Shown here: positions 24,705-35,339 of the stretch, one piece after another
How the letters are laid out: each line of letters begins with the position of its first letter
Position numbering within the stretch: position 1 is the stretch's first letter
Source of the DNA: Anaerolineae bacterium
Lineage (GTDB): Bacteria > Chloroflexota > Anaerolineae > Aggregatilineales > Aggregatilineaceae
Direction of reading: 5' to 3'
DNA: 64,000 nucleotides
NCBI GenBank assembly: GCA_016926875.1
Contig: JAFGNU010000018.1
Span: 17,003-81,002 of the forward strand
Made by a program: the position numbers and the translations under genes
Notes under the pieces: model-generated
Databases searched by the model: none
The model's input: only the letters and a program-made list of their open reading frames with translations
Told to the model about the DNA's origin: nothing

Positions 24705-27700
24705 ATGAACGAAACCTATTCCGATTCCCCAATCGAATCCCCCAAACCTGACGCCCAAGACCCGACGCCCGCCGCTGCCGGGCCGCAGGTGGTGGTGTTC
24801 GAAGACCTGACGCTGGCCGAGGCGTTGACCTATCTCGTGTGGCGACCGGGCGAAACGGCGCGCCTGTTTTGGCGGGTGCTCACCCGCAGGCCGGGCGAAG
24901 AAGCGCCGCCATCAGCAGCCGGGATCGGGCCGGAGGGGGTGCCATCGTTCGCCCGTGAGCCGGACGCGCTGGGAGCCAGCCTCGACGAGGGACTCGCTCC
25001 CACCCCTGAAAGCCTGGCCGTGCATCCGGGACGGAAAGCCGTGTTTGTGCTGCCTGCGCGGCTGGTTGTGCTGGCGCTGGCGCTGCTGCTGGCGATGCAG
25101 GGCGGGGTGGTGCTGCACGACGCGGCAACCAACCTGGCGCTGCATTTAAAAGGCGAAACCAACGATGCAGGGCTGTGGTTTATGCTGGCGGGCGCGCTGG
25201 TTTTCGGCTTTGAACTGTTCCAGGGCCGCGAGTGGTGGGCGGGGCGTTTCCCGCGCCTGACCGCGTGGCTGCGGCGGCGGTTGGGCAGCGATGGCGTGCC
25301 GCGCCTGTGGAGTGCCGGGCTGATCGTCCTGGCGCTGGTGTTGATCTGGCTGGCAGCAGTGAACGCGGCGGGCGTATGGGGATCGGCGCTGCTGCTGGCG
25401 CTGGCCGGGCTGCTGTGGCTGGCGGTGCTGGTTGGCACAACCGCCCCAGGGGATGTTGAAGTGAGCGAATCAGCCGGTCCCGGCGGCGAGTTTGTGATCC
25501 GGTCGCGGATCGCGCCGGTTGGGAAAGCCGGAGTCCGCGAAGCGCGCCCGTCGGTCCTGGACAATATCCCGGCGTATCGCCTGTTCCTGATGCCGGTGGC
25601 ATTGGTGCTGTCCGCGCTGGCCTACTCGCTGAACGTGACGCGCAGCCCGCAGGATGAGATCACCGACGTGGTGTTCACGACCGGCGGCTTTTTCGCCTGG
25701 GTGCTGAGCATTGGGTTGTGGATCACCGTGCTGGCGGTGGATGTGCGGGGTCTGCCGGGACGACTGCGCGCGCTGCGGGCGTGGCTGCGGCTGGCAGCCT
25801 GGCGTGAGCGATTGCGCGCTTTCCAGGGCTGGTGGACGCTGGCGGCACTGACTGCGATCATCGTGTTGGGCGCGTTTTTCCGGCTGGCCGACCTGGAATC
25901 CACGCCGCCGGAGATGACCAGCGATCATATTGAAAAGCTGTTGGATGCGCTGCGCGTCAGCGATGGCTATCGCGGCGTATTTTTCCCCAACAACGGCGGG
26001 CGCGAAGGGTTCCAGATGTACGTCGTCGCTTTTTTCGCGGATACGCTGAGGGTGGGCTTCAACTTCAAGGCGCTCAAGCTGGCATCGATTGTAGAAGGCG
26101 TGATCACGCTGCCCGCGCTGTGGTGGATGGCGCGGCAGGTGTTTGGCACCGATACCGACAAGGACCGGCGGCTGGGCAACTGGGTTGGGCTGGCGCTGGC
26201 GGGACTGGTGGCGGTATCGTCCTGGCACGTGATGCTGTCACGGCTGGCGCTGCGGATTGTGCTCACGCCGCTGACAACTGCGCTGGTGATCGGCTTTTTG
26301 GCGCGGGTGATGCGGCACAACAGGATGCGCGATTACGTGGCACTGGGCGCGATTTTGGGTGCGGGTGCCTATTTTTACCAGGCCAACCGTATGCTGCCGA
26401 TCCCGGTCGTGATCGGGATCGGGCTGGCGCTGCTGGGGCGGGTGCGCGCCCCGCGCGATCTGCTCAAGCTGGCGGGCGAGGTGATCGGGCTGGCAGCGCT
26501 GGCTCTCACGCCGCTGGCGGCCTACTGGTATATCGGGCAGGTGTTGGAGCAGTCCACGTATGCCAATGTGCGCGAACTGGGCGAGCGGCTGGCGTCTTTT
26601 ACGCCGCTGGCGGTGATGCTGTGGTTCTGTGTGCTGGCGCTGATCCTGCGGGCGTCCGGCAAACAGGGCGTGCTGTTGTACGGCGGCGGGCTGCTGGCGC
26701 TGGTAGTCGTCGCGCTGGCGGTGTATATCCCGCTGTATCACTACAGCGAATTGTTCCCGGAGCATTTCTGGGACCGCACGCGGGGCCGTATATTTGGCGA
26801 GGAAGCGTTTGAAGGGCGCGATCCGTCGCTGGGCGAGCAGATCGACCTGTTTTGGGACCGGCGCGACGTGTTTGTGGATAACTACGGCGACGCGCTGCGC
26901 ATGTTCCACTGGGAAGGCGACGGCGCGTGGATCAATAACGCCCATGCGCGCCCGGCGCTGGATGGTATTTCTGGCGGGTTGGTGATCCTGGGCATACTGC
27001 TGTGGGGCGTGCGCGGTTTCCGGCGGCAGGACCCGGTGATCTGGCTGCTGCCGCTGGTGGTGCTGGTCATGCTGCTGCCGTCGGCGATGACGCTGGCCTA
27101 TACGATTGAGAATCCGAGTTTTACACGGGCGAGTGGTACGCTCCCGGTGGTGTTTTTGCTGGCGGCGCTGCCGCTGGGCATGGTGGGCTATTACCTGGCG
27201 CGGCTGCCGCTGCGCATATGGCGCGTGCCGGTCGGCTTGATCGCGGCGCTGGCTGTGCTGGGCGGCACGCTGGCGGCGGCCATAGGACCAAACTGGGACA
27301 ACTATTTCACCGATTACCGCCTGAGCTACAGCAGTAGCTGGAAGCCCTACCGCGAGATCGTCAAGCCGCTGCGCACATTTGCCGAGGGCGAAGGCAGCTA
27401 TGGCAACGCGTTTATGGTGGCTTATACCCACTGGCTCGATCACCGCATCCTGGGTACGATGGCGGGCGATATTCGCTGGCCGAACGGGCTGGTGTCGCGG
27501 GACGATGTGCTGTACGCGATCCACCGCAACGAGGGCACGCCGTACCAGTATGACCCGTCCAGGCCGCTCTTTTTTATGTACCATCCCAGCGATACGGCGA
27601 CCGAGCGCTACCTGGCGGATATGTTCCCTGGCGGCACGACGGAAACCTACGAGTACACCTGGGAAACCGAGAGTGGATGGAGCCAGGGCCAGTATTATAT

Positions 27701-27731
27701 TTACCGCGTGCAGGCGGGGGCGGTTGAGTGA
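24705..27731 (+). CDS. GT-C/GT39-like polytopic glycosyltransferase (1008 aa)
   Basis: The N-terminal 120 residues are acidic and Pro-rich, followed by about four helices before residue 270. Then comes a classical GT-C core whose first long loop reads ESTPPEMTSDHIEK; D407-H408 take the place of the usual acidic catalytic loop motif. FFPNNGGREGFQMYVVAF follows, a pattern typical of bacterial GT39/ArnT-like enzymes. The C-terminus is a soluble domain. Such enzymes transfer a sugar from a polyprenyl-phosphate donor to protein or lipid acceptors outside the cytoplasm. The extra N-terminal domain is unusual. It starts the large glycosylation locus; a palindromic repeat separates it from the next gene. 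Confidence 0.8.
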   Translation: MNETYSDSPIESPKPDAQDPTPAAAGPQVVVFEDLTLAEALTYLVWRPGETARLFWRVLTRRPGEEAPPSAAGIGPEGVPSFAREPDALGASLDEGLAPTPESLAVHPGRKAVFVLPARLVVLALALLLAMQGGVVLHDAATNLALHLKGETNDAGLWFMLAGALVFGFELFQGREWWAGRFPRLTAWLRRRLGSDGVPRLWSAGLIVLALVLIWLAAVNAAGVWGSALLLALAGLLWLAVLVGTTAPGDVEVSESAGPGGEFVIRSRIAPVGKAGVREARPSVLDNIPAYRLFLMPVALVLSALAYSLNVTRSPQDEITDVVFTTGGFFAWVLSIGLWITVLAVDVRGLPGRLRALRAWLRLAAWRERLRAFQGWWTLAALTAIIVLGAFFRLADLESTPPEMTSDHIEKLLDALRVSDGYRGVFFPNNGGREGFQMYVVAFFADTLRVGFNFKALKLASIVEGVITLPALWWMARQVFGTDTDKDRRLGNWVGLALAGLVAVSSWHVMLSRLALRIVLTPLTTALVIGFLARVMRHNRMRDYVALGAILGAGAYFYQANRMLPIPVVIGIGLALLGRVRAPRDLLKLAGEVIGLAALALTPLAAYWYIGQVLEQSTYANVRELGERLASFTPLAVMLWFCVLALILRASGKQGVLLYGGGLLALVVVALAVYIPLYHYSELFPEHFWDRTRGRIFGEEAFEGRDPSLGEQIDLFWDRRDVFVDNYGDALRMFHWEGDGAWINNAHARPALDGISGGLVILGILLWGVRGFRRQDPVIWLLPLVVLVMLLPSAMTLAYTIENPSFTRASGTLPVVFLLAALPLGMVGYYLARLPLRIWRVPVGLIAALAVLGGTLAAAIGPNWDNYFTDYRLSYSSSWKPYREIVKPLRTFAEGEGSYGNAFMVAYTHWLDHRILGTMAGDIRWPNGLVSRDDVLYAIHRNEGTPYQYDPSRPLFFMYHPSDTATERYLADMFPGGTTETYEYTWETESGWSQGQYYIYRVQAGAVE

Positions 27732-27793
27732 GGAAACAGTCCGGCGGCGGTGTAAGTGAAATGCGATAGAACCGGGTTGAAGCCGTCTGGTAG

Positions 27794-27944
27794 TTGGCCT
27801 CACCCCTCATCTCCCAGCCCCTTCTCCCCTCTCCAGCCCAGCTATAGAGGGGAAAAGGGGAGCCGCACGGCGGGAACACGGGCGTTCGCAGCCTTGCTCC
27901 CCCTCTCTATTTCCAATGGAGAGGGGACCGGGGGGTGAGGCCAA
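27794..27944. repeat. 151-bp palindromic repeat (TTGGCCTCAC...GTGAGGCCAA), copy B
   Basis: Same terminal 10-bp inverted repeats as copy A (27794-27803 and 27935-27944) and the same two-arm structure with CCCCTCT...AGAGGGG hairpins. Differences between A and B are mostly in loops and the centre, with compensating stem bases in places. It occupies half of the 297-base gap between two large genes; nothing else is visible there. Confidence 0.8.
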
Positions 27945-28028
27945 CCGGCAGGCTCCACATCTGCTATGGCTTGGCATAGCGCCCGGCTGTTTTGTAACTG
28001 ATGCGTAACGGACACATGGGATAGACAG

Positions 28029-31000
28029 TTGGCGGACACGAATTTTCCTACCGGAGCACCGGATAACAAACAAGCAGTGGTGAGCGCTGCCGGACCAGGG
28101 CGCGCGCGCGTGATGCGAGAGCTGGCGGCCTGGTTTGGGCGCGCAGATGTGCTCATTTATGCGCTGCTGGGTCTGGTCCTGCTGGTGGCGGGCTGGTTGC
28201 GCTTTGATGCGCAAAACTGGGACGACTTCACGCACCTGCACCCGGACGAGCGTTTTTTGACCGACGTGGTGTCGGTGTTGAACGGCCCGCTGAACTTCAG
28301 CGATGCATCGTTCGAGGAACAGGACAAGCACCGCGCGCGCTGCGATCTGCGCTATCCGGCGAGCGGTGAAGAAGGCTTCGAGGCGCTGACACAGGTCGGG
28401 CGCGGCGGCTATTTTGACGCGGACTGCTCGCCGCTGAATCCCAACAACGTCGGCAAGGGGCTGTATGTCTACGGCGAGTTCCCACTGTTCACCGTGCACG
28501 CTGCCGGGGTGGCCATGTCGCAGTTATCCCTCGACGTGCACTCGTTCCTGGAAACGTTCGACACGGACGCCGCGAACAGCTACACCGTTACCACGCACTG
28601 GGAAGGTTATAACGGCGCGCAGTTTGTCGGGCGCTCGATCTCGGCGCTGGCCGACTGTTTGACCGTGCTGGTCGTGTTCCTGCTGGGGCGGCGGCTGTAC
28701 GGGCGCTGGCACGGCCTGCTGGCGGCGGCGCTGTACGGGCTGGCAGCTTTTCCGATCCAGCAGTCGCATTTCTGGACGGTGGATGCTTTTACTACCTTCT
28801 GGGTGACGCTGGCGCTGTATATGGCCGTGCGCGCCCTGGACGGGGCAAGCGTGATCCGGGGACCATCGGCGGCGGCGTTCCTGGCCGTGTGGGCCGGGGG
28901 CGTGACGTGGGAAGCCGCGACGCGTGACTATCCTATCCTGGGGCTGGTCGTGCTTGGCCTGTTTGTGGTCATCGCGTTGGCTGCGGCGCTGGCCGTGCGC
29001 GCCTGGATTGTGTGCCGGGACCGTCGGGGCGGGGTGCTGATCGGCGGGGCAGCGGTGATCGGCGGGCTGATCGTCGCCAACTGGGCGCTGGCCCGGTCCG
29101 GTGGGGATGTGATCAACTTCCTGTCGCTCGAAACCGGGCTGTATGCACTTGACCTGCTGCTGGGCGAACTGCTGGCACTGGTGACGGTCGGGATTCTGTT
29201 CGGCGTGGCGCTGGTCCTGACGCTGGCGCTGCACGCCGCACTGCGTGTCTGGCTGGCCGCCGAGCAGTGGCAGACTATGCTGATCCCCGGATCGGCGGTG
29301 GTGGCGTCGGTAGCATACCAGCTTTTCTGGTTGGGAGCGGCGCTGTCGGCCCCGCACGATTTCCCGCTGCGGGACGGGCTGCTGTCGGTGGGCGTGATCG
29401 GGCTGGCGTTTGGCGCTGTGACGCTGTTCATGTTTGGTGAATCGGCTCTGATCCGCCGCCGGGCGCCGGGTGACCGTTCGTTCATCCGTACCTACCTGCC
29501 CGCGCTGCTGTTGGGCGTGGTGTGGGGCGTGATGGTCGGCACGCTGCTGTTTGATGGGCTGTCGCCGCTGCCGGTGCTGTTCGTGGCGGTGGGCACTTCC
29601 GCGCTGGTGATCTTTGACGCGATTGAACTGACCGATTACGCGCTGTTCGGCGCGGCGCTGGGCGGAGCGGTCGCCAGCCGGGTGAACGTCGCGCCGCTGG
29701 CCGGAGTGATCGTGGTGGCGGCGGGTATCCGGGTGCTGCCGGTCTTTGACCGGTCGCTCAGCCGGGGCCAGCGCCAGCGCATCGTCGGCTATGCGCTGAC
29801 GGGCGTGGCGACGGCGGCGGTGCTGGCGTTTATCGTGTTCCGGCTGCTGCAACCGCACGCCTTTATGGGGCCGGGACTGCTCGGTTTGCGGATCAACCCT
29901 GGCTGGCGGGAAGACGTAACCGAAGCCGCTGAAATGACGTCCGGCAGTTGGGACGCGCCGCCAAACCACCAGTGGGCGAATCGCACGCCGTACTGGTTCC
30001 CCTGGCGCAATATCGTGCTGTGGGGGATGGGTATTCCGCTGGGGCTGGCTGCGTGGGCGGCGTGGGCCTGGGCGGGCGGCGTGATCCTGCGCGGCGCGCG
30101 GCGCTGGACGCGGCACGCCATCCCGTTTGCCTGGGTGCTGGTCTGTTTTGGCTGGTTGGGCGGGCGCTGGGTGACGACCATGCGCTATTTCCTGCCGATC
30201 TACCCGGCGCTGGCATTGTTTGCGGGCTGGGCGCTGGTTGCGCTGGTGCTGCGAGCCTGGTACGCGCGGCGCAGGCGTCCGGGCCGGGTGCGGCGCTGGG
30301 CGTTTGGCGGCGCGGCAGGTGTGCTGGTCGCCGTATTGGGGTATACCGCGCTGTACGGGTTTGGCTTCCACAGCATCGAGCGCCAGCAGCTTACCCGCGT
30401 GGCGGCGTCGCGCTGGTTTTTTGAGAACGTGCCCGGCGATTTTGGCATCTGGATCGAGGGCGAGAACGGCGAGCGCAAACTGGTGAACATCGGGCGCGGA
30501 TCGGTGGCCGATGCGCCGTCGGTGAAACACCTGGCCCAGGGCGACGAGTACGAATTTTCGTTCACCGTGCCCGGCGACTCGACGCTGGTGTATATCACGC
30601 TGCATCACCTGGGCGACCCGGACGGCGACCCGGCAGAGGAAACGGTGCGCGTGCGGCTGTTCCGCCAGACGGTTGACGTGGGCAAGCGGTTAGTGTTTGA
30701 GGACACGATCACGGCGGATTTTGCGGCGGCGGATTCGCCCTACGGCACCGCGTACACCCTGCGACCGGAAGAAACAATCGAGCTGCCGCTCCAGCCGGAC
30801 CCGGAACAGCCAATTGCCGGGTATGTGTTGCAGATCGCGGTCATCGACGGCGGGCCGGTGTTTTCTGTGCACGGCTCGTTTGGCAGCTATGACCAGGCCA
30901 TAGCGCCGGACGTGACGGTCGGCCTGCGGACGGTGGCCGACCACACGCTGATCGACTCCGAGTTCAGCTTTGAAGCACAGCCGATCCTGACCGGGCACGG

Positions 31001-34000
31001 CGATGATGTGCCCGCCACGCCGACGCACTGGACGGTCGGCGGCAGCGACCCGCTTGAGTTCACGATCCCCATCGACGGTGTAATCCGCCAGATCGACATC
31101 CCGCACCTGGGCGATCCACTGCGCGACGCGGGCGTGGAATCGCTGCGCCTGACGCTGCTCGGACCGGACGGGCAGATAACCTCGGCCACGCTGGAAGGCG
31201 ACTTCAACGCAGGCGCGGATCCACTCGGCGCACCGCAGACGGTTACTTTTGACCCGCCGCTGACGGTCCGGCGGCTGGACCGGGACGGCAACCGCCAGAC
31301 CGCGACATTGGTGATCGAGGCGAAGGACCCGGTGTATACTGCCGGGCCGGTGATCGCGTGGGAAGGCGATTGGGATGACCCGGTGCCCTGGCCGGTGTGC
31401 CCGATCCCCGACGATATGATCTACCGTGACGATCTGCCGTCCGGGCTGTCGTCGATTGGCTGCATTTCGGTCAACCCCTACGGCGCGCATTACCAGGGCC
31501 TCAAGCTGTGGATGGTCGCGGAAGACAATCAGCAGAAATACGACGCGATGCTGCTGGCGCTTGACCAGTCGGATTACATCGTCATCACCAGCAACCGTTT
31601 TTACGACTCGCTGACCCGCATCCCGATGCGCTGGCCGATGACAGAGGAATACTACAAAGCGTTGTTCGACGGGCGGCTGGGCTTTGAACTGGTCAAAACC
31701 TTCGAGTCCGCGCCGCAGATCGGGCCGTTCACCATTCCCGACCAGATTTTGCCGTCCGATGACCTGCCGGACTGGCTCAACGACCAGTGGGAAGCCGAAG
31801 AAGCGTTCCACGTCTACGATCACCCGGTGGTGTTTGTCTTCCACAAGACGGACGCCTACACGCCGGACAATACGCGCGCCATCCTGGACAGCGTCTCTTT
31901 GCGCACGGCGGGCACGGCTGTCGCCGGGTACGCAGTGGACCCGGACCCGATCGGGGTCGTGCCCTGGACCGCGCCGGAGGCGTCCAAAAGCCCGACCATG
32001 CTCCAGTTCACCGACGATGAATGGGACATCCAGCGGGACGGCGGCACGTGGTCTGACCTGTTCGACCTGGACGCACTCGTGAATCGCAGCGAGACTGCCG
32101 CCGTGATCATCTGGTGGGCACTGATAGTGATCGCCGGGTGGCTGGCCTGGCCGCTGCTGTACGTGGCGCTGCCCGCGCTGCCGGATCGCGGCTTCCCGGC
32201 GGCCAAGATCGCGGCCTGGCTGCTGGTGGCGTGGATCGCCTGGGTGGGCGGCACCTTCAAGCTGCTGACGTGGTCGCGTCCTGGCATCCTGCTGATCCTG
32301 GTTGGGCTGGCGGTGCTGAGCCTGCTTATCATCTGGCGGCGGCGCGCGGAATTCCTGGCCTATATCCGCGCCAACTGGCGGCACCTGCTGCTGATGGAAG
32401 CGCTGGCGCTGGTGCTGTTTCTGGTGATGCTGTACGTCCGGCTGGGCAACCCGGACCTGTGGCACGGCAGCTTTGGCGGCGAAAAGCCGATGGACTTCGC
32501 CTACTTCAACGCGGTGCTGCGCAGCACGATTTTTCCGCCCATCGATCCCTGGTTCGCGGGCGGTTACATGAATTACTACTACTTCGGCTATGTGATCGTC
32601 GGCGCACCGGTCAAACTGCTGGGTATCCAGCCGTCGGTGGCCTATAACCTGATCCTGCCCGCGCTGTATGCCATGACAGGCGTTATCGTGTTCAGCGTGG
32701 CCTACAACTGGGTGCGCTCGCGTGTTGTGCTGCCGGGTGTTGTGCAGGGCGCGACACGGGATAGTGAGTCCCGGTCCCTGGCCGGAGAATCCCCGCCCAC
32801 GCGCCGCGAGCCGCGCCTGCCTGCGGGCCGCGCGTGGCTGGCTGGGCTGGCGGCGGTGATGCTGGCGATGGTGCTTGGCAACCTGGGCGAGGTGCTGGTT
32901 TTCACGCGCCAGGTGGCCGCGTTGGACGGTTGGGAGCAGCAGCCCTTGCTGAGCCAGGTCCGGCTGGACGAGCTGGAAGCCGAGCGGGCGGATATTTTCC
33001 AGGGCTTTTACGATGACGAATCCGAAGCGTTCCGTGACGCGCACGACGGGCGCGATCCGGAGTCGTCCGACGAAATCCTGACGGTGACGCAGGTCGCCCA
33101 GGAAAAAACCGACGACTACATCGAGCACGCGGCGAAATACCCGCCGCTGGCGCGCATCTGGGGATACGGCCTGGAAAACCTGCGCGACCAGATCGGCGCG
33201 TTTTTTGGCGGACTGGACGACGTGCTGAACGGCGTGCCGCTCCAGATGCATACCCACCGCTGGTACTGGGCGCCGACGCGCATCATCGCCGAACTGCCGG
33301 GCGGGGCAGGGCACAACGCCATCGCCGAAATGCCCTATTTCACCTACCTGTACGGCGACCTGCATGCCCATATGATCGCCATGCCGGTCACGCTGCTGGC
33401 GCTGCTGTGGCTGGTGTCCGAGATCATCGGGGCCGGTCACAGGCTGCGGGCGTGGTGGGAATCCGGGCTGGCGCTGGGCATCGGGGCGCTGGCGGTCGGC
33501 GTGCTGCGTCCCACCAACTCGTGGGACTGGATCACGTACCTGATCCTGGGCGCGGCGGGCCTGACGTATGTCGCCTGGGCGGCTGCCGTGCGTGCCAACC
33601 GGGAGCGGGACCTGCCCCCGTCACAGGCGGCGGCGCGGGTATGGGACTGGCTGACGTCGCGCCGTTCGTGGCTGTTGTGGCCAGAACTGCTGGTGATCCC
33701 GCTGGCGCTGGTTGCGCGGGTGGCGTATTACTTCTACCAGCAAACACGCGCCGATGAACAGGCAGAACGCGCGCTGCTGCCTGGCGAAACGCTGATCGAC
33801 CCGTCGCTGACGCTGTCGAGCGTGCTGGTGTGGGCGCTGGTTGGACTGGCGCTGGTCATCGCGCTGTACGTGGTGCTGCTGGCCATGCTGCGCGCCTATC
33901 TCGACCGGCGGCGGTTGTTGAACTGGTGGGGCCGGGTGGCGCTGTTTGTGGCGCTGGCGTTTGTGGCGGCCATGCCGTTCACGGCCTATTTTGCGACGGC

Positions 34001-35264
34001 GTACAACTCGGTCAAGCCCTGGGAGTATGAACGCACGCCGCTGTGGGCCTACACCTACGTTCACGGGACGTTTTTGTTCCTCATCATCTCGCTGTTGGTC
34101 TGGCAGACCGCGCGCTGGCTGCGCCGCACGACCGTGCGCCAGTTTGAAGGATTGGTGATCCCGGTGAGCGCGATCGGGTTTGGGTTGGCCGGATTGATCG
34201 CCGCGTCGATCTATCTCGGCGTGCGCGAGGTGCCGGTGGTCCAGCTTGTGGTGCCGCTGATGGCCTGGGCCACGCTGCTGTTTTTCCTGCCGGATCAACC
34301 CCCGATGCAGCGTGCGGTTTACGCGCTGATCGTGCTGGCGCTGGCGATCTCGGTCGGGGTCGAGGTCGTGGTGCTGGACGGCGACATCGGGCGGCAGAAC
34401 ACGGTCTTTAAATTCTATTTGCAGGTCTGGTTCCTGCTCAGCGTGGTCGGTGGGATCACGCTGGCGTGGATGCTGCGCTGCTCGTGGCGCTGGCACCCGG
34501 CGCTGCGTATCGTCTGGCATTCGGCGCTGGCGATCCTGTTCTCCGTAGCGCTGATGTACCCGCTGCTGGGCACGCGGGCGCGCTTCCTGGATCGCTTTAA
34601 TCCCGACGAAACGCCGACTACGCTGGACGGCATGGCTTATATGCAGTACGCCATCCACGGCGAGCACGGGGTGTGGTTTAAGCTGGACGCCGACTACGAT
34701 ATGATCCGCTGGCTGCAAGACAACATCAAGGGCACGCCGGTTGTGATGGAAGCGCACCTGTATCCGTCCGAGTACCATTGGGGCGGTCGGATCAGCATCT
34801 ATACCGGCCTGCCGACCGTGCTCGGCTGGACATGGCACCAGCGCCAGCAGCACACCCTGCCGCAGATGGATGCGCTGGTCCAGACGCGCGAAAACAATAT
34901 CGCGGCCTTCTACGAGTTGGACGGGGCGGAAGGTATCCGGGTGGCGTGGAACCTGGCCGAGGTGTACGACGTTGAATATATCGTGGTCGGTGTGCTGGAG
35001 CGGGCCTTTTACGACGACATCGCGCCGGACGAAGAAACCGGAGCACTGACGCCGGGCCATTCGGCGGGACTGGCAAAGTTTGATACGATGGTAGAAATGG
35101 GCCTGCTGGACGTAGTCTACAACGCGCCCGGCTGCCTGGACACGACCATCGGTGCTATTGAGGAATGCCCGGTGGCGAGCGTGTATATGAATCGGGTTTA
35201 TCGCGTCGTGCCGGGTGTGACGTATGACGACGTTGCAGCGGTGGGCTGGCCCGGTGGCCGGTGA
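28029..35264 (+). CDS. Giant membrane protein: GT39-like domain fused to DUF2298 domain (2411 aa)
   Basis: Residues 30 to about 790 form a GT-C core; the first loop has HLHPDERF with D73-E74 as the expected catalytic acids. Residues about 790-1350 are a soluble, beta-rich extracytoplasmic region (PGDSTLVYITLHHLGDP and two related segments). From about 1355 to the end is a complete DUF2298 (TIGR03662-like) module, with EKPMDFAYFNAVLRS and GGYMNYYYFGYV, homologous to the next gene. The start is TTG at 28029; GTG at 28080 or ATG at 28113 are alternatives. DUF2298 proteins are multi-spanning and glycosyltransferase-like, of unproven chemistry. The fusion implies the two activities act together at one membrane site. 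Confidence 0.8.
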   Translation: MADTNFPTGAPDNKQAVVSAAGPGRARVMRELAAWFGRADVLIYALLGLVLLVAGWLRFDAQNWDDFTHLHPDERFLTDVVSVLNGPLNFSDASFEEQDKHRARCDLRYPASGEEGFEALTQVGRGGYFDADCSPLNPNNVGKGLYVYGEFPLFTVHAAGVAMSQLSLDVHSFLETFDTDAANSYTVTTHWEGYNGAQFVGRSISALADCLTVLVVFLLGRRLYGRWHGLLAAALYGLAAFPIQQSHFWTVDAFTTFWVTLALYMAVRALDGASVIRGPSAAAFLAVWAGGVTWEAATRDYPILGLVVLGLFVVIALAAALAVRAWIVCRDRRGGVLIGGAAVIGGLIVANWALARSGGDVINFLSLETGLYALDLLLGELLALVTVGILFGVALVLTLALHAALRVWLAAEQWQTMLIPGSAVVASVAYQLFWLGAALSAPHDFPLRDGLLSVGVIGLAFGAVTLFMFGESALIRRRAPGDRSFIRTYLPALLLGVVWGVMVGTLLFDGLSPLPVLFVAVGTSALVIFDAIELTDYALFGAALGGAVASRVNVAPLAGVIVVAAGIRVLPVFDRSLSRGQRQRIVGYALTGVATAAVLAFIVFRLLQPHAFMGPGLLGLRINPGWREDVTEAAEMTSGSWDAPPNHQWANRTPYWFPWRNIVLWGMGIPLGLAAWAAWAWAGGVILRGARRWTRHAIPFAWVLVCFGWLGGRWVTTMRYFLPIYPALALFAGWALVALVLRAWYARRRRPGRVRRWAFGGAAGVLVAVLGYTALYGFGFHSIERQQLTRVAASRWFFENVPGDFGIWIEGENGERKLVNIGRGSVADAPSVKHLAQGDEYEFSFTVPGDSTLVYITLHHLGDPDGDPAEETVRVRLFRQTVDVGKRLVFEDTITADFAAADSPYGTAYTLRPEETIELPLQPDPEQPIAGYVLQIAVIDGGPVFSVHGSFGSYDQAIAPDVTVGLRTVADHTLIDSEFSFEAQPILTGHGDDVPATPTHWTVGGSDPLEFTIPIDGVIRQIDIPHLGDPLRDAGVESLRLTLLGPDGQITSATLEGDFNAGADPLGAPQTVTFDPPLTVRRLDRDGNRQTATLVIEAKDPVYTAGPVIAWEGDWDDPVPWPVCPIPDDMIYRDDLPSGLSSIGCISVNPYGAHYQGLKLWMVAEDNQQKYDAMLLALDQSDYIVITSNRFYDSLTRIPMRWPMTEEYYKALFDGRLGFELVKTFESAPQIGPFTIPDQILPSDDLPDWLNDQWEAEEAFHVYDHPVVFVFHKTDAYTPDNTRAILDSVSLRTAGTAVAGYAVDPDPIGVVPWTAPEASKSPTMLQFTDDEWDIQRDGGTWSDLFDLDALVNRSETAAVIIWWALIVIAGWLAWPLLYVALPALPDRGFPAAKIAAWLLVAWIAWVGGTFKLLTWSRPGILLILVGLAVLSLLIIWRRRAEFLAYIRANWRHLLLMEALALVLFLVMLYVRLGNPDLWHGSFGGEKPMDFAYFNAVLRSTIFPPIDPWFAGGYMNYYYFGYVIVGAPVKLLGIQPSVAYNLILPALYAMTGVIVFSVAYNWVRSRVVLPGVVQGATRDSESRSLAGESPPTRREPRLPAGRAWLAGLAAVMLAMVLGNLGEVLVFTRQVAALDGWEQQPLLSQVRLDELEAERADIFQGFYDDESEAFRDAHDGRDPESSDEILTVTQVAQEKTDDYIEHAAKYPPLARIWGYGLENLRDQIGAFFGGLDDVLNGVPLQMHTHRWYWAPTRIIAELPGGAGHNAIAEMPYFTYLYGDLHAHMIAMPVTLLALLWLVSEIIGAGHRLRAWWESGLALGIGALAVGVLRPTNSWDWITYLILGAAGLTYVAWAAAVRANRERDLPPSQAAARVWDWLTSRRSWLLWPELLVIPLALVARVAYYFYQQTRADEQAERALLPGETLIDPSLTLSSVLVWALVGLALVIALYVVLLAMLRAYLDRRRLLNWWGRVALFVALAFVAAMPFTAYFATAYNSVKPWEYERTPLWAYTYVHGTFLFLIISLLVWQTARWLRRTTVRQFEGLVIPVSAIGFGLAGLIAASIYLGVREVPVVQLVVPLMAWATLLFFLPDQPPMQRAVYALIVLALAISVGVEVVVLDGDIGRQNTVFKFYLQVWFLLSVVGGITLAWMLRCSWRWHPALRIVWHSALAILFSVALMYPLLGTRARFLDRFNPDETPTTLDGMAYMQYAIHGEHGVWFKLDADYDMIRWLQDNIKGTPVVMEAHLYPSEYHWGGRISIYTGLPTVLGWTWHQRQQHTLPQMDALVQTRENNIAAFYELDGAEGIRVAWNLAEVYDVEYIVVGVLERAFYDDIAPDEETGALTPGHSAGLAKFDTMVEMGLLDVVYNAPGCLDTTIGAIEECPVASVYMNRVYRVVPGVTYDDVAAVGWPGGR

Positions 35265-35339
35265 TAGGCGGCGTGTGCGCGTGTCGCCCAACCGTTCAAG
35301 CAGCACCCGCGTGGACAGGGGTTTAAGAACGCACTATTC

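Noticed and set aside
30690..33440. 916-codon minus-strand open frame opposite the 2411-aa gene (also 26238-27803, 28524-30608 and 35943-38006)
   Set aside because: Arg/Gln/His-rich composition with no domain or start-site logic; these are antisense shadows of high-GC coding genes whose plus-strand products are clear membrane proteins.
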